Shown here piece by piece: positions 39,501-47,658 of a DNA stretch of 64,000 nt. The translations under genes and the position numbers were made by a program. Source of the stretch: Lacipirellula limnantheis. Its GTDB lineage: Bacteria; Planctomycetota; Planctomycetia; Pirellulales; Lacipirellulaceae. The stretch covers positions 5,733,786-5,797,785 of the forward strand of contig NZ_CP036339.1 of the NCBI RefSeq assembly GCF_007746075.1, in the 5' to 3' direction. The notes beneath the pieces were generated by a model that was given only the letters and a program-made list of their open reading frames with translations, was not told where the DNA came from and made no database searches. How positions within the stretch are numbered: position 1 is the stretch's first letter; every line of letters starts with the position of its first letter.

Positions 39501-39749
39501 GCGCTGCGGCTGCGTTGGGGCTTCGAGGAGTGTACGTCGCGGCCGCCGACGGACGAGGAACTCGTGATCTTGGCCGCTGCGCTGGGCCGCGAGCGGCATC
39601 GATACGCATCCGTTCACTCCGCGGCGCAGGCGTATTTGGCCACGGGCGAATCAGAACGCAACGAGCAGCTGGCGCCCGTGGAGCATGCCGCCTGGTCGCA
39701 GGTAGCGGCCATGATGATGAATCTCAGCGAAGCGGTCACCCGGAACTAA
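36594..39749 (+). CDS. PSCyt1-DUF1549-DUF1553 planctomycete cytochrome
   Basis: 1051 residues. Signal peptide 1-35. The haem-c site CFACH (C53-H57) lies in a PSCyt1 domain. DUF1549 (PSCyt2) covers about 145-370: FVLAKLEAQGL, ERLVDRFLASPHFGERMALEWLDAARYADTNGF and LGLTLGCAQCHDHKYDPLTQREYYQLFAYF with a second CxxCH. An inserted carbohydrate-binding-like region (about 440-630) precedes DUF1553 (about 720-1000: RVAVNRCWQMLFG, GEWPSHPELLDWLAVDF, RGPRFRLPAEFIRDA). Periplasmic redox protein always paired with DUF1501; probably sugar-related by its inserted domain. Confidence 0.93.
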   Translation: MPNPLLSCMHAGAWPRLAGAIALLLMLGFVPVRAAGSQVEYNRDVRPILSENCFACHGFDEASRKADLRLDVAETAAADRGGYAAIVAGDSAASEVWRRVASDDPSEVMPPADSHRALTPEQKSILKQWIDQGATYAKHWAFIPPIKNEPPQVADASWPRNEIDRFVLAKLEAQGLKPSTEASRQMLIRRLSFDMTGLPPSAEEVEAFVADDRPDAYERLVDRFLASPHFGERMALEWLDAARYADTNGFSIDGGRHMWLWRDWVINAFNENIPYDQFLVEQLAGDLLPNRTDAQIIASGFQRNNMVTHEGGTIPEENLANYNADRVKTFGEAVLGLTLGCAQCHDHKYDPLTQREYYQLFAYFNTLSDVGLDGNAGVNPRPFFEAKTVLSANEAPALREQISQLREQLQQPAPAEVEQWIAEQQEALAARGRDLELFPAEVLKVSTPNAGSGFDVEAGRFVIISGAGGLVAYDVALRLPSTDRPITGVRIVFHPDAAAPGGGWGFGSLPTPDLTATADKGTFVVTSFSASAESVTGDQVNLNLLRDVRKATASSWRADYRPEGVLDTGLSGWSPQISHGGPVHLTLTFAEPINAQETPFLTAQVNFGVNAPLVAKRFEFLAVTGEDDGSDLPAEMMAIIEKPASERADYERQALTHYFADHAPATERRRVALANLEERLRVLTEKFPTMVMDEAEQPRETFILERGNYAAPTDKISPGAPAALPPLPADAPANRLGLAQWIVAPNHPLTSRVAVNRCWQMLFGAGILKTTADFGAQGEWPSHPELLDWLAVDFVESGWNVKSLLRKIVTSATYRQTSAANDELLERDPSNRLLARGPRFRLPAEFIRDAVLKSSGLLVDRLGGPSVNPYTPGDLWREISHYGSSPATSQAFMQDHGEKLYRRSLYTYWKRTVPPPNMVAFDAPNRETCTVQRASTTTPLQALVLLNDVQFVEASRALAERMIKAGDNDALRLRWGFEECTSRPPTDEELVILAAALGRERHRYASVHSAAQAYLATGESERNEQLAPVEHAAWSQVAAMMMNLSEAVTRN

Positions 39750-39753
39750 CCCA

Positions 39754-41226
39754 ATGCATCCCACCGAAGATTTCGCACGCCAGCTGACGCGGCGTACTTT
39801 CCTCAGCGGCGCTGCCGGGACGCTGGGAGGCGCTGCTCTCGGATCGTTGTTGGCGGCACAGTCCCGCCAGCTCGCTGCGGCGACCCATGGCATGGCGAGT
39901 GGATCGCTTGGGCTGCCCCACTTTGCGCCCAAGGCCAAACGCGTTCTTTGCCTGTTTCAGTCGGAAGGATTCTCGCACGTCGATCTGTTCGATTACAAAT
40001 CGACGCTCGCACAGTTTCATGGCCGCGAGATGCCCGCCTCGGTGAAGGGCGATCAGCGCCTCACGGGGATGACGTCTGGTCAGGCCGCGTTCCCTGTCGT
40101 TGCGCCCCTGTGGCCTGGTCGCCGCTGCGGCGCGCAAGGGACGTGGATGAGCGATCTGTTGCCGCACATGCAAACCATCGCGGACGAACTTTGCATCATC
40201 AAGTCGATGCATACCGAAGCGATCAACCACGACCCGGCGATTACCTACATGAATACCGGCAACCAGCAGCCGGGGTACGCCAGCATGGGGGCCTGGGTCA
40301 GCTATGGCCTCGGCAGTGCGAACGACAATTTGCCGACCTTCATTGCCATGGTCTCGCAAGGGTCGGGGAAGAATCCGGGACAGCCGATCTTCTCGCGACT
40401 CTGGGGGAGCGGCTTCCTGCCCTCGTCGCATCAAGGTGTCGGCCTGCGGCCCGGCGCCAACCCGGTGCTTTACCTGCAGGACCCGCCCGGCACGACTCGC
40501 GAGCAGCGCCGGGATATGCTCGACGATCTCGCTCAACTAAATCACCTGCGAGCTCGCGAACTCGGCGATCCGGAAACGCTTTCTCGTATCAATGCCTATG
40601 AGATGGCGTTCCGCATGCAAACCTCCGTCCCCGAGCTGACGGACACCAGCGACGAATCCCCGGCGACGCTGGCCTCGTACGGTCCGGAAGTGGCGAAGGC
40701 CGGCAGCTATGCCGCCAACTGCCTGCTCGCCCGGCGATTGTTGGAGCGCGACGTTCGCTTCGTCCAACTGTTCCATCGCGGCTGGGACCAGCATATCGCG
40801 ATCGCCAAACAACTCCCCAACCAGTGCAAGGACGTCGATCAACCGACGGCCGCGCTGATCAAGGACCTGCGGCAACGCGGGCTGCTCGAAGATACGTTGG
40901 TGGTCTTCGCGACGGAATTCGGCCGGACGGTCTTTAGCCAGGGCGCCTTAGGCGATCCCGGGATGGGGCGCGATCACCACGGACGCTGCTTTACGGTTTG
41001 GCTGGCAGGCGACGGCGTGAAACCCGGCATGGAATACGGCCGGACCGACGACTTCTGCTACAACATCGTTGAGAATCCAGTTCACCTGCGGGACCTCCAC
41101 GCGACGATCCTCCACTGCTTGGGCATCGACCACGCACGATTCACCTATAAGTTCCGCGGGCTCGACGCCAAGCTGACCGGCGTCGAAGAAGCGCATGTTG
41201 TGCAAGGCATCTTGGCGCAGCCGTGA
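39754..41226 (+). CDS. DUF1501 (sulfatase-like) exported protein
   Basis: 490 residues. Twin-arginine signal LTRRTFLSGAAGTLGGAALG. The DUF1501 alkaline-phosphatase-like fold follows: VLCLFQSEGFSHVDLFDYKS, MHTEAINHDPAITYMNTGNQQPG, FHRGWDQHIAIAKQLPNQC, DTLVVFATEFGRTVFSQG and GRDHHGRCFTVWLAGDGVK. Catalytic role unproven. Starts four bases after the PSCyt1/DUF1549 stop, so the pair is an operon as usual in planctomycetes. Confidence 0.93.
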   Translation: MHPTEDFARQLTRRTFLSGAAGTLGGAALGSLLAAQSRQLAAATHGMASGSLGLPHFAPKAKRVLCLFQSEGFSHVDLFDYKSTLAQFHGREMPASVKGDQRLTGMTSGQAAFPVVAPLWPGRRCGAQGTWMSDLLPHMQTIADELCIIKSMHTEAINHDPAITYMNTGNQQPGYASMGAWVSYGLGSANDNLPTFIAMVSQGSGKNPGQPIFSRLWGSGFLPSSHQGVGLRPGANPVLYLQDPPGTTREQRRDMLDDLAQLNHLRARELGDPETLSRINAYEMAFRMQTSVPELTDTSDESPATLASYGPEVAKAGSYAANCLLARRLLERDVRFVQLFHRGWDQHIAIAKQLPNQCKDVDQPTAALIKDLRQRGLLEDTLVVFATEFGRTVFSQGALGDPGMGRDHHGRCFTVWLAGDGVKPGMEYGRTDDFCYNIVENPVHLRDLHATILHCLGIDHARFTYKFRGLDAKLTGVEEAHVVQGILAQP

Positions 41227-41290
41227 TTGATCAGCGCCTGCGAGTGCATTGCTCGCAACGTCGCGAACGGCGTGGAGCTGCGTCGCTAAC

Positions 41291-42625
41291 CTACTCAGGC
41301 ATCGTCACCGAGTAAGCCGTTTGCATCCGCTTCGCTTGAGCTTCTGAGCGCCCCTTCCGCGCCGCGGTAAGCGACGGCGTCACCGCATCCTTCAGGCCGG
41401 GATCGCGGCGAATCGCCTCCTCCAGATCGACGATGGCCCGATCCCAGTTCTCCATCTGCAGGTACGCCTCGCCGCGCAAAGCGTACATCGAGGCGTCGCC
41501 GGGATTGTCGTGCAGCGCATCCGTCGCCGACATCGCGGCGCGATGCGGGCTTTCGAGCGCGAGATAAGTCCGAGCCTTCAGTCGGTGGATCTCAGCGCTC
41601 GGGCTGCCACGATCCTCGGCCGTCTGGAAATCCTCCAGAGCCGTATCGGGGAACCCCATCGCCAGCAACGTCTCGCCGCGGCGGAGATACGGCGCTGCCT
41701 GTTCGCGGTCGAGCGTGATGGACTCGGTAAATTCGATGATTGCCTGATCGTTCTCGCCGCGGATCTGCAACTCAACGCCGCGATTGAAGTGTTCCACGGC
41801 CTCCGTGATGACCGGTTTCGCTACGGTTTGTTCCAGAACGGCGACCTCCACCTCTTCCGGCTCGGCAATCTTCTGCTGCGCGAGCACGTACTCGGGAACG
41901 AGCAACTCGGCCCGTGCTAACTTCTCGGCGGCGCCCGCCTCGTCGCCGTCGTCGGCGAGTTGTTCGCTCCAGCGATAATAGGCCTCGCCAAGTTTGGGCG
42001 TCGCGACCGCCGTCAGCGCCGGGTCTTCAGCGAGCGCTTGCTCCAAGTCGGCGACGCTGCGGTCAAACTGTTCGCGGCGCAGGTAAACCAGACCTCGCGT
42101 GTGGTAGGCAGCCGCATTGCGCGGATTGAGACGAATCGCCTGGGTGGAATCGCGAATCGCGTTGAACAGGTCGCCCAGCTGCATGTAGGCAATGGCTCGT
42201 TGTTCGTAGGTCGCGGGGTCGGCGGGCGCGATCGCGATCGAGGCGGTGAAGTCCTCTTTCGCTGTATCGGGGAAGCCCATCCGCAGGTAAGCCACGCCGC
42301 GATTGCGATAAAGGGACGCGGCGGCCGTGTCGACGACGACCGGCTGAGCACTGGCGCCAGCGGCCTTGATGGCACGGGTAAACTGCTCCACCGCTTGCTC
42401 GTAGTCGCCCGCTGCGAGCAGTTTGCCGCCAGCCTCGGTCGGTTCCGCCACGGGGTTCAGGGCGACCGCGACCGGCGACGTAGGCGTCGTTTCGTCAGTC
42501 GGCTGCGTCGTGGTTTGTGGAGCGACGTCGCCGTCGCCGACCGCGCCTGAGCAACCAACCAAGCCAACACAGATAACCGCCGCCGAGCCGAAACAAGCTC
42601 CGCGGGTAGATCGCGAACTGAACAT
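41291..42625 (-). CDS. TPR-repeat lipoprotein
   Basis: 444 residues. Lipobox GLVGC puts the lipidated Cys at residue 25. A Thr/Pro-rich linker is followed by two TPR arrays (about 65-215 and 275-420) with units such as LYRNRGVAYLRMGFPDTAKEDF and AAYHTRGLVYLRREQFDRSV. A 60-residue charged spacer separates the arrays. Predicted envelope-anchored scaffold for protein-protein contact. Confidence 0.85.
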   Translation of the reverse strand: MFSSRSTRGACFGSAAVICVGLVGCSGAVGDGDVAPQTTTQPTDETTPTSPVAVALNPVAEPTEAGGKLLAAGDYEQAVEQFTRAIKAAGASAQPVVVDTAAASLYRNRGVAYLRMGFPDTAKEDFTASIAIAPADPATYEQRAIAYMQLGDLFNAIRDSTQAIRLNPRNAAAYHTRGLVYLRREQFDRSVADLEQALAEDPALTAVATPKLGEAYYRWSEQLADDGDEAGAAEKLARAELLVPEYVLAQQKIAEPEEVEVAVLEQTVAKPVITEAVEHFNRGVELQIRGENDQAIIEFTESITLDREQAAPYLRRGETLLAMGFPDTALEDFQTAEDRGSPSAEIHRLKARTYLALESPHRAAMSATDALHDNPGDASMYALRGEAYLQMENWDRAIVDLEEAIRRDPGLKDAVTPSLTAARKGRSEAQAKRMQTAYSVTMPE

Positions 42626-42804
42626 GGACGAGCGCCTTCAAGAGGCCATGGAGTAGAGAAGTGACGAGAAGGAAAGTCGCTTCAATATACCTTTTATCTT
42701 CTCAACGAATTCTCCCGCCAGGGGCGATCGCCAAAACTTCCCTACAACTGCTGCATACGGCGCCGTCGCCGGTAGACTTTGACGACTGTAAGGTTCAGCG
42801 CGGA

Positions 42805-43191
42805 TTAGCGCGGGTTCTTCACGTAGCGTTGCACGGCCGACTTGAGATCGTTCAGATGTGATTCCAGTTCGGTCACGACCGGCACGGCGTCACTGAGACT
42901 GCTTGACGATCCCATGTGCTCCAGCCGGCTCGCGGCTGCAGCGACGTCGCCCGCGCTCAGCGTGACCGCCAATCCCTTTAAGTTATGCGCGGCGCGCTGC
43001 AGCGAGTGAGGGTCGTTTCCCATCACTGCCCGCCGGATCTTATCCAGCAGTGCCGGCGAATCTTCGAGATAAATCTCGATAATGGCGCTGAGCAATTCGC
43101 GATCGTCCCCCAGCCGGCTCAGTGCATCGGGTACATCTATCGGCGTGTGAGGCGATTCGCTGTCGCCGTGGAGGGCGGTTGTAGTCCTCAT
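42805..43191 (-). CDS. Hpt-domain phosphotransfer protein
   Basis: 128 residues with one Hpt four-helix bundle. The phosphoacceptor His is H69 in AAHNLKGLAVTL, the classic HxxKG context. Helix start LLSAIIEIYLEDSPALLDKI and C-terminal ELESHLNDLKSAVQRYV agree. Such proteins relay phosphate between hybrid kinases and response regulators. It lies at the edge of the stress island whose hybrid kinase and sigma-54 activator are at 51-55 kb, and could serve that kinase's receiver; this link is inferred. Confidence 0.88.
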   Translation of the reverse strand: MRTTTALHGDSESPHTPIDVPDALSRLGDDRELLSAIIEIYLEDSPALLDKIRRAVMGNDPHSLQRAAHNLKGLAVTLSAGDVAAAASRLEHMGSSSSLSDAVPVVTELESHLNDLKSAVQRYVKNPR

Positions 43192-43685
43192 GATCTCGGT
43201 CCTACATTGCTGTGGCCTTGCGGCCCCATCGGGTGTCTAAGTCCCGTCGCATAACGGGGTAGCAAACAGCGTTCCGTGCACTCAGTTCCGCCAGGGTCCC
43301 CGAGTGCGATAGGTGCAATCTCGGAACAACCAGGAAGTTCGCTAGGGAAGAGCCCCAGAGGTATCTCGTCATCGCGCGAGGGAATCGTCGCAGACGGAGG
43401 CTCGCTAGACCATTAAAGCCGCTCCAAACGCTAGAGCGACTGAGCGATCGGACCGCGCGGTCCTATGGACGCGCGACAGCCGCTCGGCTGACTACGGCGC
43501 AACCAAACGCGGTCGCTGGGACGCTGGCCAGCCGTAAAAACTGGGCTTATCCGTGCTTGGCACATCACTTGCGTACGAGGTTGCAGCGACGCGATCACGC
43601 CGCGGGCGGTTAGTTCGCTCGTCCACGAGCGGCGCATCCATCCGCAACGTCCCACCTATTTAAGCAATCAGACAGGAGAGATTAC
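43192..43685. other. 494-base intergenic region with sigma-54 promoter
   Basis: Upstream of both the Hpt gene (leftward) and the 47-residue gene (rightward). Contains the -24/-12 promoter at 43558-43572. The 100-150 bases before it, including a GGACCGCGCGGTCC palindrome near 43455, would be the place for activator binding. No coding capacity seen. Confidence 0.55.
43558..43572 (+). promoter_or_regulatory. sigma-54 (-24/-12) promoter
   Basis: Reads TTGGCAC-ATCAC-TTGCG: GG at -24, GC at -12 and correct 5-base spacing, matching TGGCAC-N5-TTGC exactly. Predicted start near 43584, about 100 bases before the 47-residue gene at 43686, which has its own strong ribosome-binding site. Confidence 0.75.
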
Positions 43686-43829
43686 ATGTCACGGCTTCAT
43701 TCGAGAGGTCAGGGCAGCAGCCCGTTGAGCCGTAGCGGCAAGATCAAGTACGGCATTTTTGCCTGGCTGCTCGGTTTACCCCTTCCCATCATCATCCTCG
43801 CGCTATTTTTCCGCGGTTGTGATTTCTAG
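43686..43829 (+). CDS. small single-pass membrane protein (47 aa)
   Basis: ATG with ACAGGAGAGA upstream. The N-terminus is basic and serine-rich (SRLHSRGQGSSPLSRSGKIKYG), followed by one membrane helix (IFAWLLGLPLPIIILALFF) and RGCDF. Too short for most gene finders, but the ribosome-binding site and sigma-54 promoter support it. Function unknown; probably co-transcribed with the coiled-coil lipoprotein 88 bases downstream. Confidence 0.75.
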   Translation: MSRLHSRGQGSSPLSRSGKIKYGIFAWLLGLPLPIIILALFFRGCDF

Positions 43830-43917
43830 CGAATTAAGCGTGCTACTTGCGTCTGACACAACGAAACGACCCTCAAGCGACAGTTGAACTTTTACTTCTA
43901 CTACAAGGAACGGACCG

Positions 43918-44562
43918 ATGAGACTAAAGTTTTCCACCCATCTTCTGGCAGCCGGGCTCGCATTGGTGTGTGCTGGCTGTCAGGAATCGACCAGCCGCAA
44001 CGACGTGGCCGACGCCCGCGAAAACCTGCGCGAGGAGCAGCAGGATGTCGCTGAGGCTGAACGTGACGCCGCTGATAAGGTCGCCGACGCTCAACACGAC
44101 GCCGACGAGACGCGGCATGAAGCGATGAAGCCGGTGACTGACGGCGATGCCGCCGCAGCTGCGGCAGACGCGAACGAAGAGATCGCCGAGGCCCAAGCGG
44201 ATGCCACAGCAGAGGTTCGAGACGAGCAAAAGGACGTCGATGCGGCCGCCGCCGATCTGAAGAAGACCGAAGTCGAGTATCAGACGACTCAGGCCCGCGA
44301 TGGTTTCGCGCAGCAAGCCGACCAACAACTTACTGTGGCCGACGAGCGCATTGCCCAGCTTGAAGAGCGGCATGACAATGTCGAAGGCGCCGACGCGGAA
44401 GCCTTGCAGAAGCAGATCGACGCACTTAAGTCGCAGCGCGACCGAGTAAAGGACGCGGTCGATGACCTGCGCGGCGAAGAGTTGATAAAGTGGCAAGATC
44501 ATCAACGAACGGTGCAGCAGGAAATCAGCACCTTGCAAGAACTGCTGCAGACCAATCAATAG
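43918..44562 (+). CDS. coiled-coil lipoprotein (214 aa)
   Basis: Lipobox CAGC with Cys at residue 21. The mature part is almost entirely a charged helical coil rich in Ala/Asp/Glu (LREEQQDVAEAERDAADKVA, QLEERHDNVEGADAEALQKQ), similar in style to envelope-stress lipoproteins with repeated heptads. AAGGAACGG precedes the ATG. Probably part of the sigma-54-driven transcript starting upstream of 43686. Confidence 0.8.
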   Translation: MRLKFSTHLLAAGLALVCAGCQESTSRNDVADARENLREEQQDVAEAERDAADKVADAQHDADETRHEAMKPVTDGDAAAAAADANEEIAEAQADATAEVRDEQKDVDAAAADLKKTEVEYQTTQARDGFAQQADQQLTVADERIAQLEERHDNVEGADAEALQKQIDALKSQRDRVKDAVDDLRGEELIKWQDHQRTVQQEISTLQELLQTNQ

Positions 44563-44707
44563 TCGTCAAGCGAAGCAGCGAGTGTTGAGGGCGTCGGCGA
44601 CCGGCAGGTCGTCGGCGCCCTTTTCATTGCGCTCAGCTGTTCGACGAGAGCCTACTGGTCTGCCTGCAATAGTCGAGACCTACGTCGCCTGCGTAGGTCC
44701 GTTGTCG

Positions 44708-46642
44708 TTAGCTTGCTTTACCCGCCAGCTGAGGTCGCGCGGCGATCGCTTTCACCCGATCCACCGCAGCGGCGAGCGTCGTCACCACCTCCGACTGGTC
44801 GTCGGCCAACCGGCGGCGGATATCCTCAGCTTTGCCAGCCCCCCAAAAGCCAATCACCACGGGAAGCTGCGGGTAACGGTCGTGGAGCCGCCGGCAGAGC
44901 AGCCGACTGCTTCGGGGCGGGAGTGGCGGGACGATCGACAGGACGACCACATCGACATGCAGGGCGTCGACCGAATCAACCAATTCGCTGGTCAGCGCCG
45001 TGACGGCGCCAAGCTCAACGGTCACCCGTTCGCGAGACAGTAATTTGCTAAGCATGGCCGCGCCAATATCATCGGCCTCGTCACGGAGCGGAATGCATAA
45101 CACCCGCAACGGTTCGCGGTCGGACGCGACCTCATTCTCGGCCTTGTCGGCCGTCACAGCTCCATCGCGGACTACGGCGGCATCGCGCGCCGCGGCAAGT
45201 TCGTCCAGGTCATCGACCAGATCCCGCGCGGTTTCATAGACGACGATTGTTTGTTCGTCGTGCAGGCGGCCGCCATGGCGGTCATTCTCCGCCATCATCA
45301 ACGCCGGGATGACCCCCTGGTCATAGGATTCAACCAGCGAGCCCGTCGTCACCATTTCGGCAGCTTGTTCGACGGCCTCTTCGCAGTCTCCCGCCAACAG
45401 ACGCTGGTAAATTCGCTCGGGCGCCGACAGCGCCGATTGATCGCCAAGCAAGATCGACAAAAACTGCAATCCGGGGATGTACTTCGACATAACGACGACG
45501 CACACCGTCAACGGCATCGCCAGCACCAGCCCGATCGGCCCCCAGACCCACGTCCAAAAAATGGCCGCGATGATCACGCCGACGCCCGAGACGCCCGTGC
45601 TGCGGCCATACAACATTGGCTCCGCCACATTGTTGACCAGCAGTTCGAGCACAATGAACAGTCCCGCCACGAACATCGGCTCCGTCCAACCTGTCGACGT
45701 CGCGAGCGACACGGTCAGCGGCATGACCGCCGAAAGCCATGGCCCGATGTAGGGCAGGAATCGCAGCGAGAAACTCAACACGCCCCAAGTGATCGCGCTC
45801 GGCACGCCGATCGTGGCTAACCCAACGCCCACGCAGATGCCGTAGCCGGCATTGATGAGGAACTGCATCCGCAGATACTTGCTGACCCGTTCAGTAACGT
45901 CCGTCAAAGCTTCGGTCGAAGCATGCAGGTTCGAGGCGCCGAACAGCTGTAGCAAGCGATTTCGCTGGTCCTCGCGCCTAAGGAGAATAAAAATCACGAG
46001 AACGATGGCAATCCCAGCAGCCGAGAGAGGGGCGACGATGGGTCCGAGCCAATTCTGAATCTGCTCCAATGGCGACGGCGGCAGGCCGACGACTCTGACT
46101 TCCATCGGCTCCTGGTTGGCAGGCGCTTTGATCTGCTGCGTCAGTCGATCGAGCAACCCCGTACCTTCGGTCGCCTTGGCGGAAGTACCAGCCGCGGACG
46201 AGTTCTCCGCCGGCGATGTAGCGTCCGCGTCCGAGCCGCTGGGAGGCGCCTCTTCACTTACCTTTTGGCTCACCTCGTCAATCGTCTGCGTCACTTTGTC
46301 CAAGACCGCCGAATCGGGTTTCAGCTCTTGAATCTTGACGATAATTTCATCTTTCCAGTCCGGAAGCTGAACGCTCAGGTCGACGAGTTGGCTCGTCACG
46401 ATCCAACCGAGCAATCCCAAGATCATAAACGTGACCGCGACTACCGAGATCACCGACGGAATGCGTCCGAGTCCCCAGCTTTCCAAGCGGTCGGCGAGGG
46501 GCGTGAGCAAGAAGCTCAAAAAGATCGCCAGCGCCAGCGGGACGAGAATCTCTTTCGCCAGATGAAGCGCAGCGATCGCGACGACAATCGATGCCAGCGT
46601 CAGCAGCGGCGATCCGGAACCAGTCGAACGTGTTCGAGCCAT
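44708..46642 (-). CDS. AI-2E-family (PerM-like) transporter with C-terminal cytoplasmic domain
   Basis: 644 residues. Start ATG 46642 leaves a 31-base gap after the BON gene; a start at 46735 would overlap it. The AI-2E/PerM core spans about 12-420: LAIFLSFLLTPLADRLESWGLGR, a long soluble insert (about 105-195), VLSFSLRFLPYIGPWLSAVM and NNVAEPMLYGRSTGVSG. The last 220 residues are soluble: a helical block (APERIYQRLLAGDCEEAVEQA) then an alpha/beta domain LRVLCIPLRDEADDIGAAML...VDVVVLSIVPPLPPR, shaped like a B12-binding fold without the usual DxHxxG. Exported solute unknown. Confidence 0.85.
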   Translation of the reverse strand: MARTRSTGSGSPLLTLASIVVAIAALHLAKEILVPLALAIFLSFLLTPLADRLESWGLGRIPSVISVVAVTFMILGLLGWIVTSQLVDLSVQLPDWKDEIIVKIQELKPDSAVLDKVTQTIDEVSQKVSEEAPPSGSDADATSPAENSSAAGTSAKATEGTGLLDRLTQQIKAPANQEPMEVRVVGLPPSPLEQIQNWLGPIVAPLSAAGIAIVLVIFILLRREDQRNRLLQLFGASNLHASTEALTDVTERVSKYLRMQFLINAGYGICVGVGLATIGVPSAITWGVLSFSLRFLPYIGPWLSAVMPLTVSLATSTGWTEPMFVAGLFIVLELLVNNVAEPMLYGRSTGVSGVGVIIAAIFWTWVWGPIGLVLAMPLTVCVVVMSKYIPGLQFLSILLGDQSALSAPERIYQRLLAGDCEEAVEQAAEMVTTGSLVESYDQGVIPALMMAENDRHGGRLHDEQTIVVYETARDLVDDLDELAAARDAAVVRDGAVTADKAENEVASDREPLRVLCIPLRDEADDIGAAMLSKLLSRERVTVELGAVTALTSELVDSVDALHVDVVVLSIVPPLPPRSSRLLCRRLHDRYPQLPVVIGFWGAGKAEDIRRRLADDQSEVVTTLAAAVDRVKAIAARPQLAGKAS

Positions 46643-46673
46643 GCATGACGTCGGCGAGCGACGCCGACGATTC

Positions 46674-47024
46674 CTAGAGAGAGGTAACGACGACCCGATT
46701 GTCGACTCGCCCGGGCCCGGCGACTCGCAGGGCAACCACTTGGGCCATCTGCTTCAAATGATAACTCCGCACGGCTCCCGAGAGAATGACGCGGCCGCTG
46801 GCGACGTGACAGTCAATGGCTGCCAGCGATGGGTAGCCCAATGCCAAGAGCGCTTCGCGCACGCGGTCGTTCGTCCGCTCAATGCCGCGATCAACTAAGG
46901 GTGAGCTGTCGGCTGCGCGGCGAGCTGACGGCGAGCGTTGACGACTTGGAATGCAATCCGCTTCATGAATCGAGCGGGCCGGAGCGGGCGATTGAGTGGG
47001 GTGATTGGAGGCAGCGTTTGGCAT
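46674..47024 (-). CDS. BON-domain protein
   Basis: 116 residues from ATG 47024. The first 55 residues are Pro/Ser/Arg-rich and disordered. The BON domain follows: TNDRVREALLALGYPSLAAIDCHVASGRVILSGAVRSYHLKQMA, then VAGPGRVDNRVVVTSL. BON modules bind membranes or osmotic-stress partners. The start is uncertain (open frame to 47129). Upstream of, and probably co-transcribed with, the AI-2E-type gene. Confidence 0.8.
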   Translation of the reverse strand: MPNAASNHPTQSPAPARSIHEADCIPSRQRSPSARRAADSSPLVDRGIERTNDRVREALLALGYPSLAAIDCHVASGRVILSGAVRSYHLKQMAQVVALRVAGPGRVDNRVVVTSL

Positions 47025-47243
47025 TTCTGATATAGGTTGGCGCGGTGGCGCTGCACGCAAAAACAGCCGACGGGCGACAACCCTCCCTGCTTGGCGACGT
47101 TGCGGACACCAGAACAACGTCACCGTCACCGGGATGGTTTTTCGCCCGTCGGCGCTTCCGTGGACTTAGCGCCATCAACGGCGGATTTCTGTTAACACAG
47201 GAGCGACTCTGCCTCCTGACTATTTTCACGGGAGATGAAGGCT

Positions 47244-47258
47244 GCATTCACCGTGCCA
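47244..47258 (-). promoter_or_regulatory. possible sigma-54 promoter for BON/AI-2E
   Basis: Minus strand reads TGGCAC-GGTGA-ATGC-A: one mismatch from TGGCAC-N5-TTGC, with the key GG and GC kept. Predicted start near 47232, about 208 bases from the BON start. Confidence 0.45.
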
Positions 47259-47558
47259 TTCGGAGTGCCGACGAGGCTCGCAGCCGACAAGGATCCCGGC
47301 GGGCACTCGATGCTGTCATTTCTCGGGACTTTTCCACCAGCACCGATCGCACCAGCGAGGATGGCGATGCGTAACGCCTTCGGCGGAAAGCCGCGTTGAA
47401 GACGCCAGGTGGTCTCTCATCGATCAGCTTCGCCATTAGTTGGTAGCCGCCAACACAGTTGCACGGCTCGCAGCCGCTTCAAGACTAGGCCGCCTTGCAC
47501 ATGGCCAGATCAATAACGTATAGCCGCTGATCCACCCGGTTGTGCGTCTTCTCAACTC

Positions 47559-47573
47559 TGGCACGCACATTGC
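47559..47573 (+). promoter_or_regulatory. sigma-54 (-24/-12) promoter for the CsbD gene
   Basis: TGGCACG-CACA-TTGCA is a full match to the sigma-54 consensus. Predicted start near 47585, about 74 bases before the CsbD ATG at 47659. Confidence 0.82.
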
Positions 47574-47658
47574 AACATGTAATTGCCATCGCCCTTGAGC
47601 GAAAACAGCTCGGCGGTCGGGTACGACATACGACACCAATTCATGAGAGGGAGTTGTG

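Larger units (their letters stand above)
47025..47658. other. 634-base divergent regulatory region
   Basis: Separates the leftward BON/AI-2E genes from the rightward CsbD gene. A weaker -24/-12 promoter faces left at 47244-47258 and a consensus one faces right at 47559-47573. No convincing gene between; the shared spacer could hold binding sites serving both. Confidence 0.55.
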
